Shown: positions 19,412 to 29,970 of the stretch, one piece after another
Layout: each line of letters opens with the position of its first letter
Numbering within the stretch: position 1 is the first letter of the stretch
NCBI RefSeq assembly: GCF_012844225.1
Contig: NZ_JABAGQ010000002.1
Span: 372,001-436,000 of the forward strand
Source: Rhodococcus sp. 105337
GTDB lineage: Bacteria > Actinomycetota > Actinomycetes > Mycobacteriales > Mycobacteriaceae
Direction: 5' to 3'
Length of the DNA: 64,000 nt
Program-made: the position numbers and the translations under genes
The notes under the pieces: model-generated
The model's database searches: none
What the model saw: only the letters and a program-made list of their open reading frames with translations
What the model was told of the DNA's origin: nothing

Positions 19412-20173
19412 ATGAACAAGGCAGAGCTGATCGACGTTCTGACCGACAAGCTCGGTTCGGACAGGCGCACCGCCACGGCGGCCGTCGAGCACATTGTGGA
19501 CGCGATCGTGCGCGCGGTGCACGACGGGAAGAGCGTCACCATCACCGGATTCGGTGTCTTCGAGCAGCGTCGCCGTGCGGCGCGCGTCGCCCGCAACCCG
19601 CGCACCGGTGAGACTGTCAAGGTCAAGCCGACGTCGGTGCCGGCTTTCCGTCCGGGTGCGCAGTTCAAGGCAGTCATCGCCGGTACCCAGAAGCTCCCCG
19701 CCACGGGACCGGCCGTCAAACGCGGTGCGGCTGCTGCAGTGAAGAAGTCCGCTGCCGCCAAGAAGGCTGCGAAGAAGACCGCTGCCGCCAAGTCGACCGC
19801 GGCCAAGAAGACGACCGCAGCCAAGTCCACTGCAGCCAAGAGCACCGCAGCGAAGAAGACCACTGCGGCAAAGTCGGCTCCGGCCAAGAAGACCACCGCG
19901 GCGAAGAAGACCACTGCGGCAAAGTCGGCTCCGGCCAAGAAGACCACCACCGCGACCAAGAGCACCGCGGCGAAGAAGACCACGACCGCGGCAAAGAAGG
20001 CCCCGGCCAAGAAGACCACCACCGCGACCAAGAGCACCGCGGCGAAGAAGACCACCACCGCAGCGAAGAAGGCCCCGGCCAAGAAGACCACCACCGCGGC
20101 CAAGAAGACCACTGCGGCGGCGAAGAAGGCTCCGGCCAAGAAGACCACGGCCCGCAGGACCGCCAAGAAGTAA
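19412..20173 (+). CDS. hup: histone-like HU protein with lysine-rich tail
   Basis: This nucleoid protein has two parts. Residues 1-90 are a canonical HU domain ([33 protein letters not shown]). Residues from about 100 to 253 are a histone H1-like tail built from AAKKTT / APAKKTT units. This two-domain form is the HupB/HU of mycobacteria and rhodococci, which compacts DNA and binds RNA and iron-related targets in mycobacteria. GGAGGA stands four bases before the ATG. The tail is encoded by imperfect DNA repeats, so its length is likely to vary between strains. Confidence 0.95.
   Translation: MNKAELIDVLTDKLGSDRRTATAAVEHIVDAIVRAVHDGKSVTITGFGVFEQRRRAARVARNPRTGETVKVKPTSVPAFRPGAQFKAVIAGTQKLPATGPAVKRGAAAAVKKSAAAKKAAKKTAAAKSTAAKKTTAAKSTAAKSTAAKKTTAAKSAPAKKTTAAKKTTAAKSAPAKKTTTATKSTAAKKTTTAAKKAPAKKTTTATKSTAAKKTTTAAKKAPAKKTTTAAKKTTAAAKKAPAKKTTARRTAKK
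19738..20160 (+). repeat. imperfect tandem repeats encoding the HU tail
   Basis: The region is a run of AAGAAGACCACC-type units, with GCGGCAAAGTCGGCTCCGGC occurring twice (near 19865 and 19917). A longer block, from about 19937 to 20001, recurs with a few changes from about 19997 to 20060. It is a coding repeat that can expand or contract in frame. Confidence 0.8.
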
Positions 20174-20256
20174 TTCGGCACCGAGAAGTAATTCGGCGCC
20201 CGAGCAACAGTTCGGCGCCCACCACCGGTTCGCGTGTGCGCGGGACGGGTGGCACT

Positions 20257-20288
20257 CGGCGGCTACCGGATATCTCCGGTAGCCGCCG
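20257..20288 (+). terminator. terminator of hup
   Basis: A 14-bp perfect stem (20257-20270 with 20275-20288) with loop TATC lies 83 bases after the hup stop codon. Confidence 0.65.
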
Positions 20289-20316
20289 TTGGCGTCTGGA
20301 TGCCATGCTGCGACCG

Positions 20317-20348
20317 TCGCTCACCCGGATGCGTACCCGGGTGAGCGA
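20317..20348 (-). terminator. terminator of the fbiD-ppk1-mutT1 operon
   Basis: A 12-bp perfect stem (20317-20328 with 20337-20348) with an eight-base loop lies just after the mutT1 stop codon, on the side of the leftward operon. Together with the hairpin at 20257 it separates two converging units. Confidence 0.65.
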
Positions 20349-20353
20349 AGCGG

Positions 20354-21301
20354 TCAGGACTGCTTCGAAGGCAGCGGACTGTCGAGGTGGTCGGCCGCGA
20401 GGAGACGGTCGCCCTTCAGCGAGAGCACCCACATGCTCGCCTTGCGATTCCGGGCGGGTGGGAGCGTGATCCCGTCCCGGGCAGCCCACCACGAGACAAG
20501 ATCGGGAATGACCTTTCCCTGGCTGCAGATCACCGGGGTGCCACCGCGCGCGACGATGTCGAGTGCGCGCTTGCGGCCCAGTTGGGGATCTGCGTTGTAT
20601 TCCTCTTCCGACAGCGAGGGTTCGAGCGCAACCTCGACGCCGATGTCCGCGGCGAACGGTGCCACGGTGTCGACGCACCGCGTGCGGTCGGCCGACGTGA
20701 CGCTGTCTCCGCCGAACGCGCGCAACTGGGGGACAAGTGCGGCCGCTTGTGTCTTGCCGGCCGCATCCAGAGGCCGGGTTCGGTCGTCGCCCCGATGTTT
20801 CTTGCGGCTTCCCGCCTTCGCGTGCCGGACGATCACTACCGTCCCGGTGTCGGCGGGCAGCAACCTGAAACGCCGGAGCACGCTGCGGTCCATCGGATAC
20901 GACAGCTGGTCGAACGCGGCTTCGGGTGTCACCCAACGCAATTCGTCGACTTCGTCGTTCGGGACGAACTCGCCGTCGGCCGGCTTCGCTGCCCAGTAGT
21001 CCACCCGTTTGAGTTTCCGGTGTCCGGGCACCGGATAAGTCACCCGGCCGAGGTGCCGGCCGAGGACGGGCCGAAATCCGGTTTCTTCCCGGATTTCACG
21101 GACCGCGGCAACGACTGCGGTCTCCCCGGGGTCGAGTTTCCCTTTCGGAAACGACCAGTCGTCGTATCGGGGCCGGTGGACAACTGCGACTTCGACGTCG
21201 CCACCGGCGAGCCGGGTGGGGTCGCCACCGGCGGGACGCCACAGCACTGCACCTGCGGCAAAGATGTTGGCCTTCATCGGCTTATCGGACGAATCGGTCA
21301 C
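20354..21301 (-). CDS. mutT1: NUDIX hydrolase with C-terminal histidine phosphatase domain (MutT1)
   Basis: The 315-residue protein has two domains. The first half is a NUDIX domain whose box runs from GKLDPGETAVVAA to REIREETGF. The second half, from about residue 150, is a histidine-phosphatase domain beginning VVIVRHAKAG. In mycobacteria, MutT1 of this design cleans 8-oxo-dGTP/GTP and also hydrolyses diadenosine polyphosphates, and the phosphatase domain extends hydrolysis. The GTG at 21301 has GGAGG five bases upstream. The gene follows ppk1 by 12 bases, so it is the third gene of that operon. Confidence 0.9.
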   Translation of the reverse strand: MTDSSDKPMKANIFAAGAVLWRPAGGDPTRLAGGDVEVAVVHRPRYDDWSFPKGKLDPGETAVVAAVREIREETGFRPVLGRHLGRVTYPVPGHRKLKRVDYWAAKPADGEFVPNDEVDELRWVTPEAAFDQLSYPMDRSVLRRFRLLPADTGTVVIVRHAKAGSRKKHRGDDRTRPLDAAGKTQAAALVPQLRAFGGDSVTSADRTRCVDTVAPFAADIGVEVALEPSLSEEEYNADPQLGRKRALDIVARGGTPVICSQGKVIPDLVSWWAARDGITLPPARNRKASMWVLSLKGDRLLAADHLDSPLPSKQS

Positions 21302-21313
21302 CGGTGCCTCCGC

Positions 21314-23530
21314 TTACGATGCGCGGCTGCGCATGAGTTCCATCTGGTGGTCGCGCGCTGCCGTGCCCGGCGCGGGGGAAGCCGTCCATGTGCCGTCGGC
21401 CTCGAGGGTCCAGCACCGCGTGGCCGGATCGAGCGCGGAATCGAAGATGTCCTGCAACTGATGCGCCAGCCGAGGGTTTTTCACCTGCACCATGACCTCG
21501 ACCCGGCGGTCGAGGTTGCGGTGCATCATGTCGGCGCTGCCGATCCAGCACTCGTCGCTGCCGAGGAAGTGAAAGATGCGCGAATGCTCGAGGAACCGGC
21601 CGAGGATGGAGCGCACGGTGATGTTCTCGCTCAGGCCCGGAACGCCCGGTTTGAGAGCACAGATGCCGCGTACGACTATTTCGACGGGGACGCCGGCACA
21701 GGACGCCCGATAGAGGGCGTCGATGACCTGCTCGTCGACGAGGGCATTGGCTTTGAGGCGAACCCGCGTCGGCCGACCCGCCGCATGGTGTTCGATCTCC
21801 CGGTCGATGCGCTCGATGATGCCTCTGCGGACTCCGTGGGGCGCGACGAGCAGGTTGCGGTACTGCGCCTTCCGCGAGTAACCCGTGAGGGTGTTGAACA
21901 GGTCGGTCAGGTCGGCGCCGATCTCCGGCGACGAGGTGAGTAGACCCACGTCCTCGTAGAGCCGAGCAGTCTTCGGGTTGTAGTTGCCCGTGCCGATGTG
22001 GCAGTAGCGGCGGATGGTGGACCCTTCACGACGGACCACCAGGCAGGTCTTGCAGTGGGTCTTGAGTCCCACCAGGCCGTACACCACGTGCACGCCCGCC
22101 TGCTCGAGTTTTCGCGCCCACTTGATGTTCGCCTGCTCGTCGAAACGCGCCTTGATCTCGACGAGGGCAACGACCTGCTTGCCGGCCTCCGCGGCCGTCA
22201 CCAGTGCGTCGACGATGGGGGAGTCACCGGAGGTGCGGTACAGCGTCTGCTTGATCGCCAGGACCTGGCTGTCCGCGGCGGCTTGCTCGATGAACCGCTG
22301 AACGCTCGTCGAGAACGAGTCGTACGGATGGTGGACGAGGACGTCCCCCTCGCGCAGCGTCGAAAACACGCTCTTCGGTGTCTCCCTCTCCCCGAAGGCG
22401 AAATGCGTTGCGGGAACGAACGGCACATCCTTCAGATCCGGGCGGTCGACGGCGTGGACCTGCCACAGGCACGACAGGTCGAGGAGGCCGGGGAGCTGGA
22501 CGACGTCCGCAGGGTCTACATCCAGCTCGCGGAGCAACAGGTCGAGCATGTGCTCGGTCATGTCGTCGGACACCTCGAGGCGGACGGGCGAACCGAACCG
22601 TCGTCGTGCCAGTTCCCGTTCGAGCGCCTTGAGAAGGTCTTCGTCGCGGTCCTCTTCGACCTCGAAATCGGCGTTGCGTGTCACCCGGAACGCGTGGTGC
22701 TCCACGATTTCCATGCCCGGGAACAGCACGTCCAGGTGAGCCGCGATGAGCTCTTCGAGCGGCAGGAATGCCGCGAGGCCGTGCAGCGACCCGGCGCGGT
22801 CGACCCGGACGAAACGATCGACGTTGTCGGGCACCTTGACTCGCGCGAAATGCTCGCCCGACGATTCACAATCCTTCACCGTCACAGCGAGATTCAGGCT
22901 CAAACCGCTGATGTAGGGGAACGGGTGGGCGGGGTCGACGGCGAGCGGCGTGAGGACGGGGAACACCTGTTCCGCGAAGTACCGCGTGAGCCGTCCACGT
23001 TCGCCGGCGGTCAGATCCGCCCATTTGATGATCGAGATACCCTCGGTTTCGAGAGCCGGCAGGACCGAGTCGAGGAAGACCTGCGCGTGCCGTCCCGCGA
23101 GTTCCTGCGTGCTCGACGCGATGAGCGCGAGCTGCGCCCGGGGAGAGAGGCCGTCGGCGGACCGGACGGACAGTCCGGTCTCCGCGCGGCGCTTGAGCCC
23201 CGCGACCCGCACCATGTAGAACTCGTCGAGGTTCGACGCGAAGATCGCGAGGAACTTGGCGCGCTCGAGCAACGGCTGAGAAGTGTCTTCCGCCAAGGCG
23301 AGTACCCGGGCATTGAAGTCGAGCCAGCTCAACTCGCGGTTGAGGTACCGATCGCGGGGCAGGCCGTCGTTGCGGTTCGTCTTCAGCTGGGAGTCGATGG
23401 CCGCTGGTGGGGCGCTGGTGGCGGTGGCCACGCGTCCCTGCGGTCGGGTGATGCCGGAGAGGGCACCTTGCTCGGTTCCGGCACTCTGTTCGATGCCGAC
23501 GCTCTGCTCGGGGGTGTCGCCGTTGGTCAC
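21314..23530 (-). CDS. ppk1: polyphosphate kinase 1
   Basis: PPK1 reversibly polymerises the gamma phosphate of ATP into polyphosphate. The 738 residues contain the four PPK1 regions. The N domain starts [20 protein letters not shown], and the C-terminal catalytic part carries the autophosphorylated histidine region ([19 protein letters not shown]) and [17 protein letters not shown]. The first about 45 residues are low-complexity. The start GTG overlaps the fbiD stop (GTGA). A PPK2-type enzyme is also encoded at 55176, so the organism has both polyphosphate kinase families. Confidence 0.95.
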   Translation of the reverse strand: MTNGDTPEQSVGIEQSAGTEQGALSGITRPQGRVATATSAPPAAIDSQLKTNRNDGLPRDRYLNRELSWLDFNARVLALAEDTSQPLLERAKFLAIFASNLDEFYMVRVAGLKRRAETGLSVRSADGLSPRAQLALIASSTQELAGRHAQVFLDSVLPALETEGISIIKWADLTAGERGRLTRYFAEQVFPVLTPLAVDPAHPFPYISGLSLNLAVTVKDCESSGEHFARVKVPDNVDRFVRVDRAGSLHGLAAFLPLEELIAAHLDVLFPGMEIVEHHAFRVTRNADFEVEEDRDEDLLKALERELARRRFGSPVRLEVSDDMTEHMLDLLLRELDVDPADVVQLPGLLDLSCLWQVHAVDRPDLKDVPFVPATHFAFGERETPKSVFSTLREGDVLVHHPYDSFSTSVQRFIEQAAADSQVLAIKQTLYRTSGDSPIVDALVTAAEAGKQVVALVEIKARFDEQANIKWARKLEQAGVHVVYGLVGLKTHCKTCLVVRREGSTIRRYCHIGTGNYNPKTARLYEDVGLLTSSPEIGADLTDLFNTLTGYSRKAQYRNLLVAPHGVRRGIIERIDREIEHHAAGRPTRVRLKANALVDEQVIDALYRASCAGVPVEIVVRGICALKPGVPGLSENITVRSILGRFLEHSRIFHFLGSDECWIGSADMMHRNLDRRVEVMVQVKNPRLAHQLQDIFDSALDPATRCWTLEADGTWTASPAPGTAARDHQMELMRSRAS

Positions 23531-24249
23531 CGTCCCATTGTGTCAGGAACCGGTGAAGTATGAGGCTCCCGGCGGGAGGTCGGATACGGGAAGGGAAGCG
23601 CGGAGCCGATCCGGTCGAGCAACGCGGCGGTGGCCGCACCGACTCCCAGACGCACCGCGGCCCCCAGATCGTCGATCGTGTCGACGTCGAGTCGCAGGCC
23701 GGGCAGGTGCGCCTCCACGGCGAGGGCACCGGCCTCGAGGTGCCGGTGCGCGGAGTCCGGACCGAACCGGGGGTGCAGCGGACGCTGCGACGTGCAGTGG
23801 AGAAGTGCGGTGGTACCCGAGCCGGTGTGGTCGGCGACGATCATGGTCCCCGTCGCGCGGGCCGCCTCGAGTGCCTCGGCCAGTTCGTGGGGGCGCAAGG
23901 AGGGAAGGTCTGCCTGCAACGCGACGAGATCGACACCGGGCGAGTCGTCCCGGGCGTGTTCGGCAGCAGATCGCAGGGCCGCGTTCAGCGAATCCTGCCG
24001 GTCCTGACCGCTCGCGGCCGGGGGATCTGCGAGCACCGCTGCGCCCGACCGTCGGGCAACGGCCGCAACCCGGTGGTCGGAGGTGATCACGGTGACCACG
24101 GCGTCGTCGGTGTTCCGGGCTGCGGCGAGGGTGTCCTCGAGCATCGCGAGCACCAGTTCGGCGCGTGCGTCCGGTTCGAGGGCATGCGCCAGTCTCGACT
24201 TGGCCAGGCCGAGGGCCTTGACCGGGACGAGAATGTGCACCGCGGGCAT
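23527..24249 (-). CDS. fbiD: phosphoenolpyruvate / 2-phospholactate guanylyltransferase for coenzyme F420
   Basis: FbiD (CofC family) couples GTP to phosphoenolpyruvate in mycobacteria, or to 2-phospholactate in archaea, making the activated moiety that FbiA transfers to Fo. The 240-residue nucleotidyltransferase-fold protein begins [20 protein letters not shown], with the conserved Lys/Arg, and has [18 protein letters not shown] with the metal-binding aspartate. The open frame continues upstream of the ATG at 24249, but only in the direction of the divergent gpsA gene, so it is not coding there. Order fbiD-ppk1-mutT1 matches Rv2983-Rv2984-Rv2985. Confidence 0.9.
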   Translation of the reverse strand: MPAVHILVPVKALGLAKSRLAHALEPDARAELVLAMLEDTLAAARNTDDAVVTVITSDHRVAAVARRSGAAVLADPPAASGQDRQDSLNAALRSAAEHARDDSPGVDLVALQADLPSLRPHELAEALEAARATGTMIVADHTGSGTTALLHCTSQRPLHPRFGPDSAHRHLEAGALAVEAHLPGLRLDVDTIDDLGAAVRLGVGAATAALLDRIGSALPFPYPTSRREPHTSPVPDTMGR

Positions 24250-24390
24250 GGGCGTGATTGTGCCAGCCGGTCGCGGGCGAGGGCGGGTCGCGGTGCCGTC
24301 CGTCCACCTGGGCGATACTGAAAGCAACAGCGTGCAGTGACGCGCGTGCCGGAAGCGCGTCGGAACGAATGAGGGAACAGAGGGGGATTT

Positions 24391-25389
24391 GTGACCAAAG
24401 CGGCAGTTCTGGGAGCAGGGTCGTGGGGGACTGCCTTCGCGAAGGTGCTCGCAGAAGCAGGCACCGACGTGACGATCTGGGCGCGCCGGGCGGAGGTGGC
24501 GCAGGCCATCGGTGAGCGCCACGAAAACCCGGCCTATCTGCCGGGCGTCGCGCTCCCCGCGTCTTTGAGGGCGACGACCGATCATCGTGTGGCGCTCGAC
24601 GGCGTCGACTTCGCGGTGCTCGCGGTGCCGAGCCAGTCCCTGCGCGCCAACCTGGGGGCGTGGCGCGACGACATCGGGTCCGGCGCCACCCTGCTCAGCC
24701 TCGCGAAGGGGATCGAGAGCGGCACCCTCATGCGCATGAGCCAGGTCATCGGCCAGGTCACGGGAGCCGACCCGCACCGCATCGCCGTCCTCTCCGGCCC
24801 GAACCTGGCTCCGGAGATCGCGGAGGGGCAGCCTGCCGCAACGGTGATCGCGTGCCCCGATTCGACGCGTGCGCTGGAAATCCAGAAATCGTGCGCCACA
24901 GGCTATTTCCGCCCCTACACCAACTCCGACGTCATCGGCTGTGAGATCGGTGGCGCGTGCAAGAACGTGATCGCACTGGCGTGCGGCATGGCGGCCGGGG
25001 TCGGCCTCGGCGAGAACACCGTTGCGAGCATCATCACCCGGGGCCTCGCCGAGATCATCAGGCTCGGAGTCGCGCTCGGCGCCATGCCCACCACCCTCGC
25101 CGGCCTCGCGGGAGTCGGCGATCTCGTCGCGACATGCAGTTCGCCGTTGTCCCGCAACCGTTCTTTCGGTGAACGCCTCGGCAGAGGAGAGTCGCTCGAG
25201 AGTGCGCAGGAGGCCACCCACGGCCAGGTCGCCGAAGGCGTCAAGTCCTGCACATCGGTGCGGGCGCTCGCAGCGAGCTACGACGTGGAGATGCCCCTCA
25301 CCGACGCGGTGCACCGGGTGTGCCACGAGGGGATGTCGGTGCACGACGCGATCGGTCTGCTGCTCGGCCGGCGAATCAAGCCGGAATAA
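24391..25389 (+). CDS. gpsA: NAD(P)-dependent glycerol-3-phosphate dehydrogenase
   Basis: GpsA reduces dihydroxyacetone phosphate to sn-glycerol 3-phosphate for phospholipids. The 332-residue protein has the Rossmann motif [10 protein letters not shown] at residues 8-17, [10 protein letters not shown], and the catalytic lysine region [17 protein letters not shown]. Length and motifs are complete. The GTG at 24391 ([13 protein letters not shown]) is preceded by AGGGGG. The 141-bp gap to the divergent fbiD must hold both promoters. Confidence 0.95.
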   Translation: MTKAAVLGAGSWGTAFAKVLAEAGTDVTIWARRAEVAQAIGERHENPAYLPGVALPASLRATTDHRVALDGVDFAVLAVPSQSLRANLGAWRDDIGSGATLLSLAKGIESGTLMRMSQVIGQVTGADPHRIAVLSGPNLAPEIAEGQPAATVIACPDSTRALEIQKSCATGYFRPYTNSDVIGCEIGGACKNVIALACGMAAGVGLGENTVASIITRGLAEIIRLGVALGAMPTTLAGLAGVGDLVATCSSPLSRNRSFGERLGRGESLESAQEATHGQVAEGVKSCTSVRALAASYDVEMPLTDAVHRVCHEGMSVHDAIGLLLGRRIKPE

Positions 25390-25393
25390 GCAC

Positions 25394-26518
25394 ATGACCG
25401 GAGATTCCACACGTTGTGTGAAAGCTGTTGCCGCCGAAGGCACGCCGGGTTCGCCGCTCCAGCAGGGACCGGTATTCGCCGCGCCCTATCTTCTCGGCGA
25501 AGACGAAAGCGCGGAGGTGGACACCTACGCACGCGCGTCCAACCCCGGCTGGCGTGCCCTCGAAACAGCCCTCGCGACGCTCGAAGGCGCTGTCGCCGCG
25601 CGGGTCGTCGGATCCGGAATGTCGGCGATCACCGTCGCGCTGAGAGCGTTCAGCCGTCCCGGTGCGACCGTCGTGGTGCCCGCCGACGGTTATTACCAGG
25701 TGCGTGCCTATGCGCAGGACTTCCTCGCCGGCCACGGCGCAGTGGTTCGTGAACTCTCCGTTGCCGAGTTCGGCGACGGAACGCTGCGCAGCATCCTCGC
25801 CGGTGCCGGAGACAAGGCGGTGGTGCTCGCCGAAACCCCGTCGAACCCCGGCCTCGACATCGTCGATCTACGGGCCACCGCCGAGTTGTGCAGCGCGGCG
25901 GGGGCGCTGCTGCTGGTCGACAACACCACCGCCACTCCGCTCGGGCAGACCCCACTCGCTCTCGGGGCGGACATCGTCGTCGCCAGCGGTACGAAATCCC
26001 TCAGCGGGCACAGCGATCTTCTGTTCGGATACGTGGCGGTCTCGGACGCCGCGCTGCTCCCGCGGCTCGATCGCGAGCGCTTGCACTCGGGCACCGTGCT
26101 CGGGCCGTTCGAAACGTGGCTGGCCCACCGCAGTCTCGGAACGGCGGGGCTGCGGATCGAACGGCAGTGCGCGAACGCCCTCGCCGTCGCCCGGATGCTC
26201 AGCGAGCACCCCGCCGTGACCGGAGTGCGATACCCGGGACTGGACTCGGACCCCGCTCACCCGGTGGCGGCCGCGCAGATGCAGAAATTCGGGCCCTTGG
26301 TCACGTTCGTGCTGCCCAGCGCACCCGACGTCCATCGGTTCGTGAACGCTGCCGAACTCGTTCTCCCGGCGACGAGTTTCGGCGGTATCCACACCACTGC
26401 GGATCGTCGGGCTCGCTGGGGCGATCCCGTGCCGGACGGCTTCATCCGGTTGTCGTGCGGAATCGAAGACACCGCCGATCTTCTGAGCGACCTGCACGCG
26501 GCCCTCGGCTCGTTGTGA
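25394..26518 (+). CDS. Cys/Met metabolism PLP enzyme (cystathionine gamma-lyase-like)
   Basis: The 374-residue fold-type I PLP enzyme carries [21 protein letters not shown], the PLP-binding aspartate in [14 protein letters not shown], and the Schiff-base lysine in [14 protein letters not shown]. The family includes cystathionine gamma-lyase, gamma-synthase and methionine gamma-lyase; the exact reaction is not decided by sequence. It starts four bases after gpsA. The active-site tyrosine segment (YARASNPGW) departs from the common YSR-PTNPT form, so the substrate may be unusual. Confidence 0.8.
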   Translation: MTGDSTRCVKAVAAEGTPGSPLQQGPVFAAPYLLGEDESAEVDTYARASNPGWRALETALATLEGAVAARVVGSGMSAITVALRAFSRPGATVVVPADGYYQVRAYAQDFLAGHGAVVRELSVAEFGDGTLRSILAGAGDKAVVLAETPSNPGLDIVDLRATAELCSAAGALLLVDNTTATPLGQTPLALGADIVVASGTKSLSGHSDLLFGYVAVSDAALLPRLDRERLHSGTVLGPFETWLAHRSLGTAGLRIERQCANALAVARMLSEHPAVTGVRYPGLDSDPAHPVAAAQMQKFGPLVTFVLPSAPDVHRFVNAAELVLPATSFGGIHTTADRRARWGDPVPDGFIRLSCGIEDTADLLSDLHAALGSL

Positions 26519-26600
26519 CATCCCGGGCGGCGGGCCGGGCGTGCGGGCGGATCGGGACGCGGCTGGGGAGACAGCGCGGCTTACCGGTACGGTTTGTGCC

Positions 26601-27707
26601 GTGAGTACGCCCCGAACCCGGGTGGCCGTCGTCTTCGGCGGTCGCAGCAACGAACACTCCGTCTCCTGTCTGTCGGCGGGCAGTATTCTGAGCAACCTCG
26701 ACCCCGAGCAGTACGACGTCGTCCCGATCGGGATCACGACCGACGGGTCCTGGGTGCTCGGCGACACCGACCCGGCGCGGCTCGCCAAGGCGGGGCGCGA
26801 ACTGCCCGTCGTGGACGCGAACGGTTCGTCGCTGGTCCTCACCGCAGACCCCACCCGCAGCGGCGACATCGTCGCCCTCGACGCGCGGGAATTCGGCAAG
26901 GTGCTCGCGTCGGTCGACGTGGTCTTCCCGGTGCTGCACGGCCACTACGGGGAGGACGGCACCATCCAGGGACTGCTCGAACTCGCCGACGTGCCCTACG
27001 TCGGTCCCGGGGTGCTCGCGAGCGCAGCCGGAATGGACAAGGAGTTCACCAAGAAACTGCTGGCCGCGGAGGGGCTGCCGGTCGGCTTCCAGATCGTGAT
27101 GCGGCCGGGTACGGCCACCCTCACCGAGGAACAGAAGCAGCAACTGGGACTTCCCGTCTTCGTCAAGCCGGCCCGCGGCGGATCGTCGATCGGCGTCAGC
27201 CGCGTCACCGACTGGGCGGCGTTCGACGCTGCCGTCGGCAGAGCCCGAGCGCACGATCCGAAGGTCATCGTCGAATCCGCCATCGTGGGACGCGAAGTCG
27301 AGTGCGGCGTCCTCGAGTTCCCCGACGGAGACGTGCGGGCCAGCGTGGTCGCGGAGATCCGCATGCCCGACACCTCCGGCGACCACGAGGCGTTCTACGA
27401 CTTCGACACCAAGTACCTCGACGACGTGTGCGAGTTCGACGTACCGGCGAAGTTCGACCCCGCCGTCTCCGACGAAATCCGCGACATGGCCGTCCGCGCG
27501 TTCCGCGCCCTCGATTGCCAGGGCCTGTCGCGGGTCGACTTCTTCGTCACGGACAACGGGCCGGTGATCAACGAGATCAACACGATGCCCGGATTCACGT
27601 CGATCTCGATGTATCCGAAGATGTGGGAAGCCACCGGGATCGGGTACCGCGAACTCGTCGACACGCTCGTACGGACCGCGCTCGCACGAGGCACCGGTCT
27701 TCGCTGA
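26601..27707 (+). CDS. ddl: D-alanine--D-alanine ligase
   Basis: Ddl joins two D-alanines with ATP for peptidoglycan precursors. The 368-residue ATP-grasp enzyme begins [20 protein letters not shown], with the N-terminal HSVS-type motif. It has [16 protein letters not shown], the ATP-grasp lysine segment [16 protein letters not shown], and [18 protein letters not shown] with the D-Ala binding residues. The GTG at 26601 lies seven bases after TACGGT and has no Shine-Dalgarno, so it looks leaderless; a longer in-frame start at 26541 is disfavoured. Confidence 0.95.
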   Translation: MSTPRTRVAVVFGGRSNEHSVSCLSAGSILSNLDPEQYDVVPIGITTDGSWVLGDTDPARLAKAGRELPVVDANGSSLVLTADPTRSGDIVALDAREFGKVLASVDVVFPVLHGHYGEDGTIQGLLELADVPYVGPGVLASAAGMDKEFTKKLLAAEGLPVGFQIVMRPGTATLTEEQKQQLGLPVFVKPARGGSSIGVSRVTDWAAFDAAVGRARAHDPKVIVESAIVGREVECGVLEFPDGDVRASVVAEIRMPDTSGDHEAFYDFDTKYLDDVCEFDVPAKFDPAVSDEIRDMAVRAFRALDCQGLSRVDFFVTDNGPVINEINTMPGFTSISMYPKMWEATGIGYRELVDTLVRTALARGTGLR

Positions 27708-27750
27708 CCCGGACGGGCGCCGCGCTTGTCGGAGCCCCCGTATCCACGAC

Positions 27751-27756
27751 TAGGCT
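27751..27756 (+). promoter_or_regulatory. -10 box of leaderless proA
   Basis: TAGGCT ends six bases before ATG 27763. This spacing decides the start against the GTG at 27757, which would directly abut the -10 box. Confidence 0.5.
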
Positions 27757-27762
27757 GTGGAC

Positions 27763-29043
27763 ATGACTGCCGTGACTCCCGACTCAGTGGTGACCGACGC
27801 CGGAGACACCCGTGAAGCCGTGCATGCCGCGGCCCGCCGCGCCCGCGTCGCGTCCCGCCGTCTTGCGTTGCTGACCACTGCCGAGAAGGACGCCGCGCTC
27901 CACGCGGCCGCCGACGCCGTGCTCGCCGCGACCGACGCCGTGCTCGCCGCCAACGCCGAAGACATCGACGCCGCCCGCGCGGCCGGTACGGAAGAGTCTC
28001 TCCTCGACCGGCTGCGGCTCACGGCCGCACGCGTCGACGGCATCGCGTCGGGGCTGCGGCAGGTCGCCGGATTGCCGGACCCGATCGGCGAAGTCGTCCG
28101 CGGTTCGACGCTGCCCAACGGACTCGAATTGCGGCAGGTGCGGGTGCCGCTCGGCGTCGTCGGGATGGTCTACGAGGCCCGCCCCAACGTCACCGTCGAC
28201 GCGTTCGGTCTTGCGCTGAAGTCGGGCAACGCGGCGTTGTTGCGCGGTTCCTCCTCGGCGGCACGTTCCAATGCCGCGCTCGTCGCCGCGCTGCGCCCCG
28301 CGCTCGAAGCACAGGGACTGCCGGCCGACGCGGTGCAACTGCTGCCCAGCGCCGACCGTTCGTCGGTCACCCATCTCATCCAGGCCCGCGGGCTCGTCGA
28401 CGTGGTCATCCCGCGCGGCGGTGCCGGTCTGATCGCCGCGGTCGTCAGGGATGCCACCGTGCCGACCATCGAGACCGGTGTCGGTAACTGCCACGTATAC
28501 GTCCACGCCGCCGCCGACCTCGAGATGGCCGAGAGGATCGTGGTGAACGCGAAGACCCGCCGGCCCAGCGTGTGCAACACGGCGGAGACGATCCTGGTCG
28601 ACAAGGCCGTCGCCGACACCGCCGTCCCGCAGTTGCTGGAGGCACTGCAGTCGCACGGCGTGACCGTGCACGGCGACCTGCCCGGTCTGATCCCGGCCAC
28701 CGAAGAGGACTGGGCGCAGGAATACCTCACGCTCGACGTTGCGCTCGCGGTGGTCGACGACCTGAATGCGGCCGTGGAGCACATCGATCGGTACGGAACC
28801 GGTCACACCGAAGCCATCGTCACGTCCGATCTCGCGGCGGCCCGGGAGTTCACCGCCCGTGTCGATGCAGCAGCCGTTATGGTCAACGCGTCGACGGCCT
28901 TCACGGACGGTGAGCAGTTCGGGTTCGGAGCCGAGATCGGAATCTCCACGCAGAAACTGCACGCCCGGGGTCCCATGGGCCTGCCGGAGCTGACCTCCAC
29001 CAAATGGGTGGTGTGGGGCGCCGGCCACACCCGCCCGGCCTGA
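27763..29043 (+). CDS. proA: gamma-glutamyl phosphate reductase
   Basis: ProA reduces gamma-glutamyl phosphate to glutamate semialdehyde with NADPH in proline synthesis. The 426-residue protein has the aldehyde dehydrogenase fold, with the catalytic cysteine in [15 protein letters not shown], the nucleotide-binding [20 protein letters not shown], and the terminal [13 protein letters not shown]. The first about 15 residues are a variable lead-in. proB is not beside it in this window. Confidence 0.95.
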   Translation: MTAVTPDSVVTDAGDTREAVHAAARRARVASRRLALLTTAEKDAALHAAADAVLAATDAVLAANAEDIDAARAAGTEESLLDRLRLTAARVDGIASGLRQVAGLPDPIGEVVRGSTLPNGLELRQVRVPLGVVGMVYEARPNVTVDAFGLALKSGNAALLRGSSSAARSNAALVAALRPALEAQGLPADAVQLLPSADRSSVTHLIQARGLVDVVIPRGGAGLIAAVVRDATVPTIETGVGNCHVYVHAAADLEMAERIVVNAKTRRPSVCNTAETILVDKAVADTAVPQLLEALQSHGVTVHGDLPGLIPATEEDWAQEYLTLDVALAVVDDLNAAVEHIDRYGTGHTEAIVTSDLAAAREFTARVDAAAVMVNASTAFTDGEQFGFGAEIGISTQKLHARGPMGLPELTSTKWVVWGAGHTRPA

Positions 29044-29072
29044 ACCCGGCCGGCCCGACGAAAGGACTCAGC

Positions 29073-29969
29073 GTGGATCGTGCGCTGCCCATCACCCCGC
29101 CGATCTTCGCGGATGTCCAGGAAGTGATCGATCGCCTGGCGGAGACCGGTTACCTCGCGGACAAGGCCACGGCCACCGCGGTGTTCCTCGCCGACAGGCT
29201 CGACAAGCCGCTGCTCATCGAGGGGCCCGCCGGTGTCGGCAAGACCGAACTCGCGCGGGCCGTCGCCCAGACGTCCGGCGCGGAACTGGTTCGCTTGCAG
29301 TGCTACGAGGGTGTCGACGAATCCCGCGCGCTCTACGAGTGGAACCACGCGAAGCAGATTCTGCGGATCCAGTCCGCCGGCGCGAACGCCGCGGCCGGCG
29401 AATCGTGGGACGAGACCAAGGCAGACGTGTTCTCGGAAGAGTTCCTCCTCTCCCGCCCGCTGCTGACGGCCATCCGCCGCGAGGATCCGACGGTGCTGCT
29501 CATCGACGAGGTCGACAAGGCGGACGTGGAGATCGAGGGTCTGCTGCTCGAGGTGCTGAGCGACTTCGCCGTCACCGTCCCCGAACTCGGCACGATCGTC
29601 GCGACGCGTAAGCCCTTCGCCGTGCTGACCTCCAACGCCACCCGCGAACTGTCCGAAGCACTCAAGCGGCGCTGTCTGTTCCTGCATTTGGATTTCCCCG
29701 ACGCCGACCTCGAACGCCGGATCCTCGCGAGCCGCGTACCGGAACTTCCGGACGCGATCGCCGAGCAACTCGTGCGCACGGTGCGGGTGCTGCGCGGCAT
29801 GCAACTCAAGAAGGTGCCGTCGGTGGCCGAAACCATCGACTGGGGCCGGACGTTGCTCGCACTCGGGCTCGACACACTCGACGACGCGGCCGTGCGCACC
29901 ACCCTCGGGGTCGTGCTCAAGCACCAATCCGACCAACTGCGCGCCGCAGCCGAGCTTCGGCTGAACTGA
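29073..29969 (+). CDS. MoxR-type AAA+ ATPase
   Basis: This 298-residue AAA+ ATPase has Walker A GPAGVGKTE at about residues 51-59, Walker B TVLLIDEVDKAD, and a sensor-1 asparagine in LTSNATRELSEAL. MoxR ATPases act with VWA-domain partners as chaperones that assemble or activate protein complexes, and the next gene encodes such a partner. The GTG at 29073 has AAAGGA six bases upstream. The start of the next gene is one base after its stop codon, so the pair is surely co-expressed. Confidence 0.88.
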   Translation: MDRALPITPPIFADVQEVIDRLAETGYLADKATATAVFLADRLDKPLLIEGPAGVGKTELARAVAQTSGAELVRLQCYEGVDESRALYEWNHAKQILRIQSAGANAAAGESWDETKADVFSEEFLLSRPLLTAIRREDPTVLLIDEVDKADVEIEGLLLEVLSDFAVTVPELGTIVATRKPFAVLTSNATRELSEALKRRCLFLHLDFPDADLERRILASRVPELPDAIAEQLVRTVRVLRGMQLKKVPSVAETIDWGRTLLALGLDTLDDAAVRTTLGVVLKHQSDQLRAAAELRLN

Positions 29970-29970
29970 C

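Noticed and set aside
19738-20160. Repeat array resembling a CRISPR
   Set aside because: The units are contiguous, in frame and coding for the HU tail, without unique spacers.
24250-25443. Upstream extension of fbiD by about 400 codons on the minus strand
   Set aside because: The extension is antisense to gpsA and has shadow composition; the CofC family start [12 protein letters not shown] lies at 24249.
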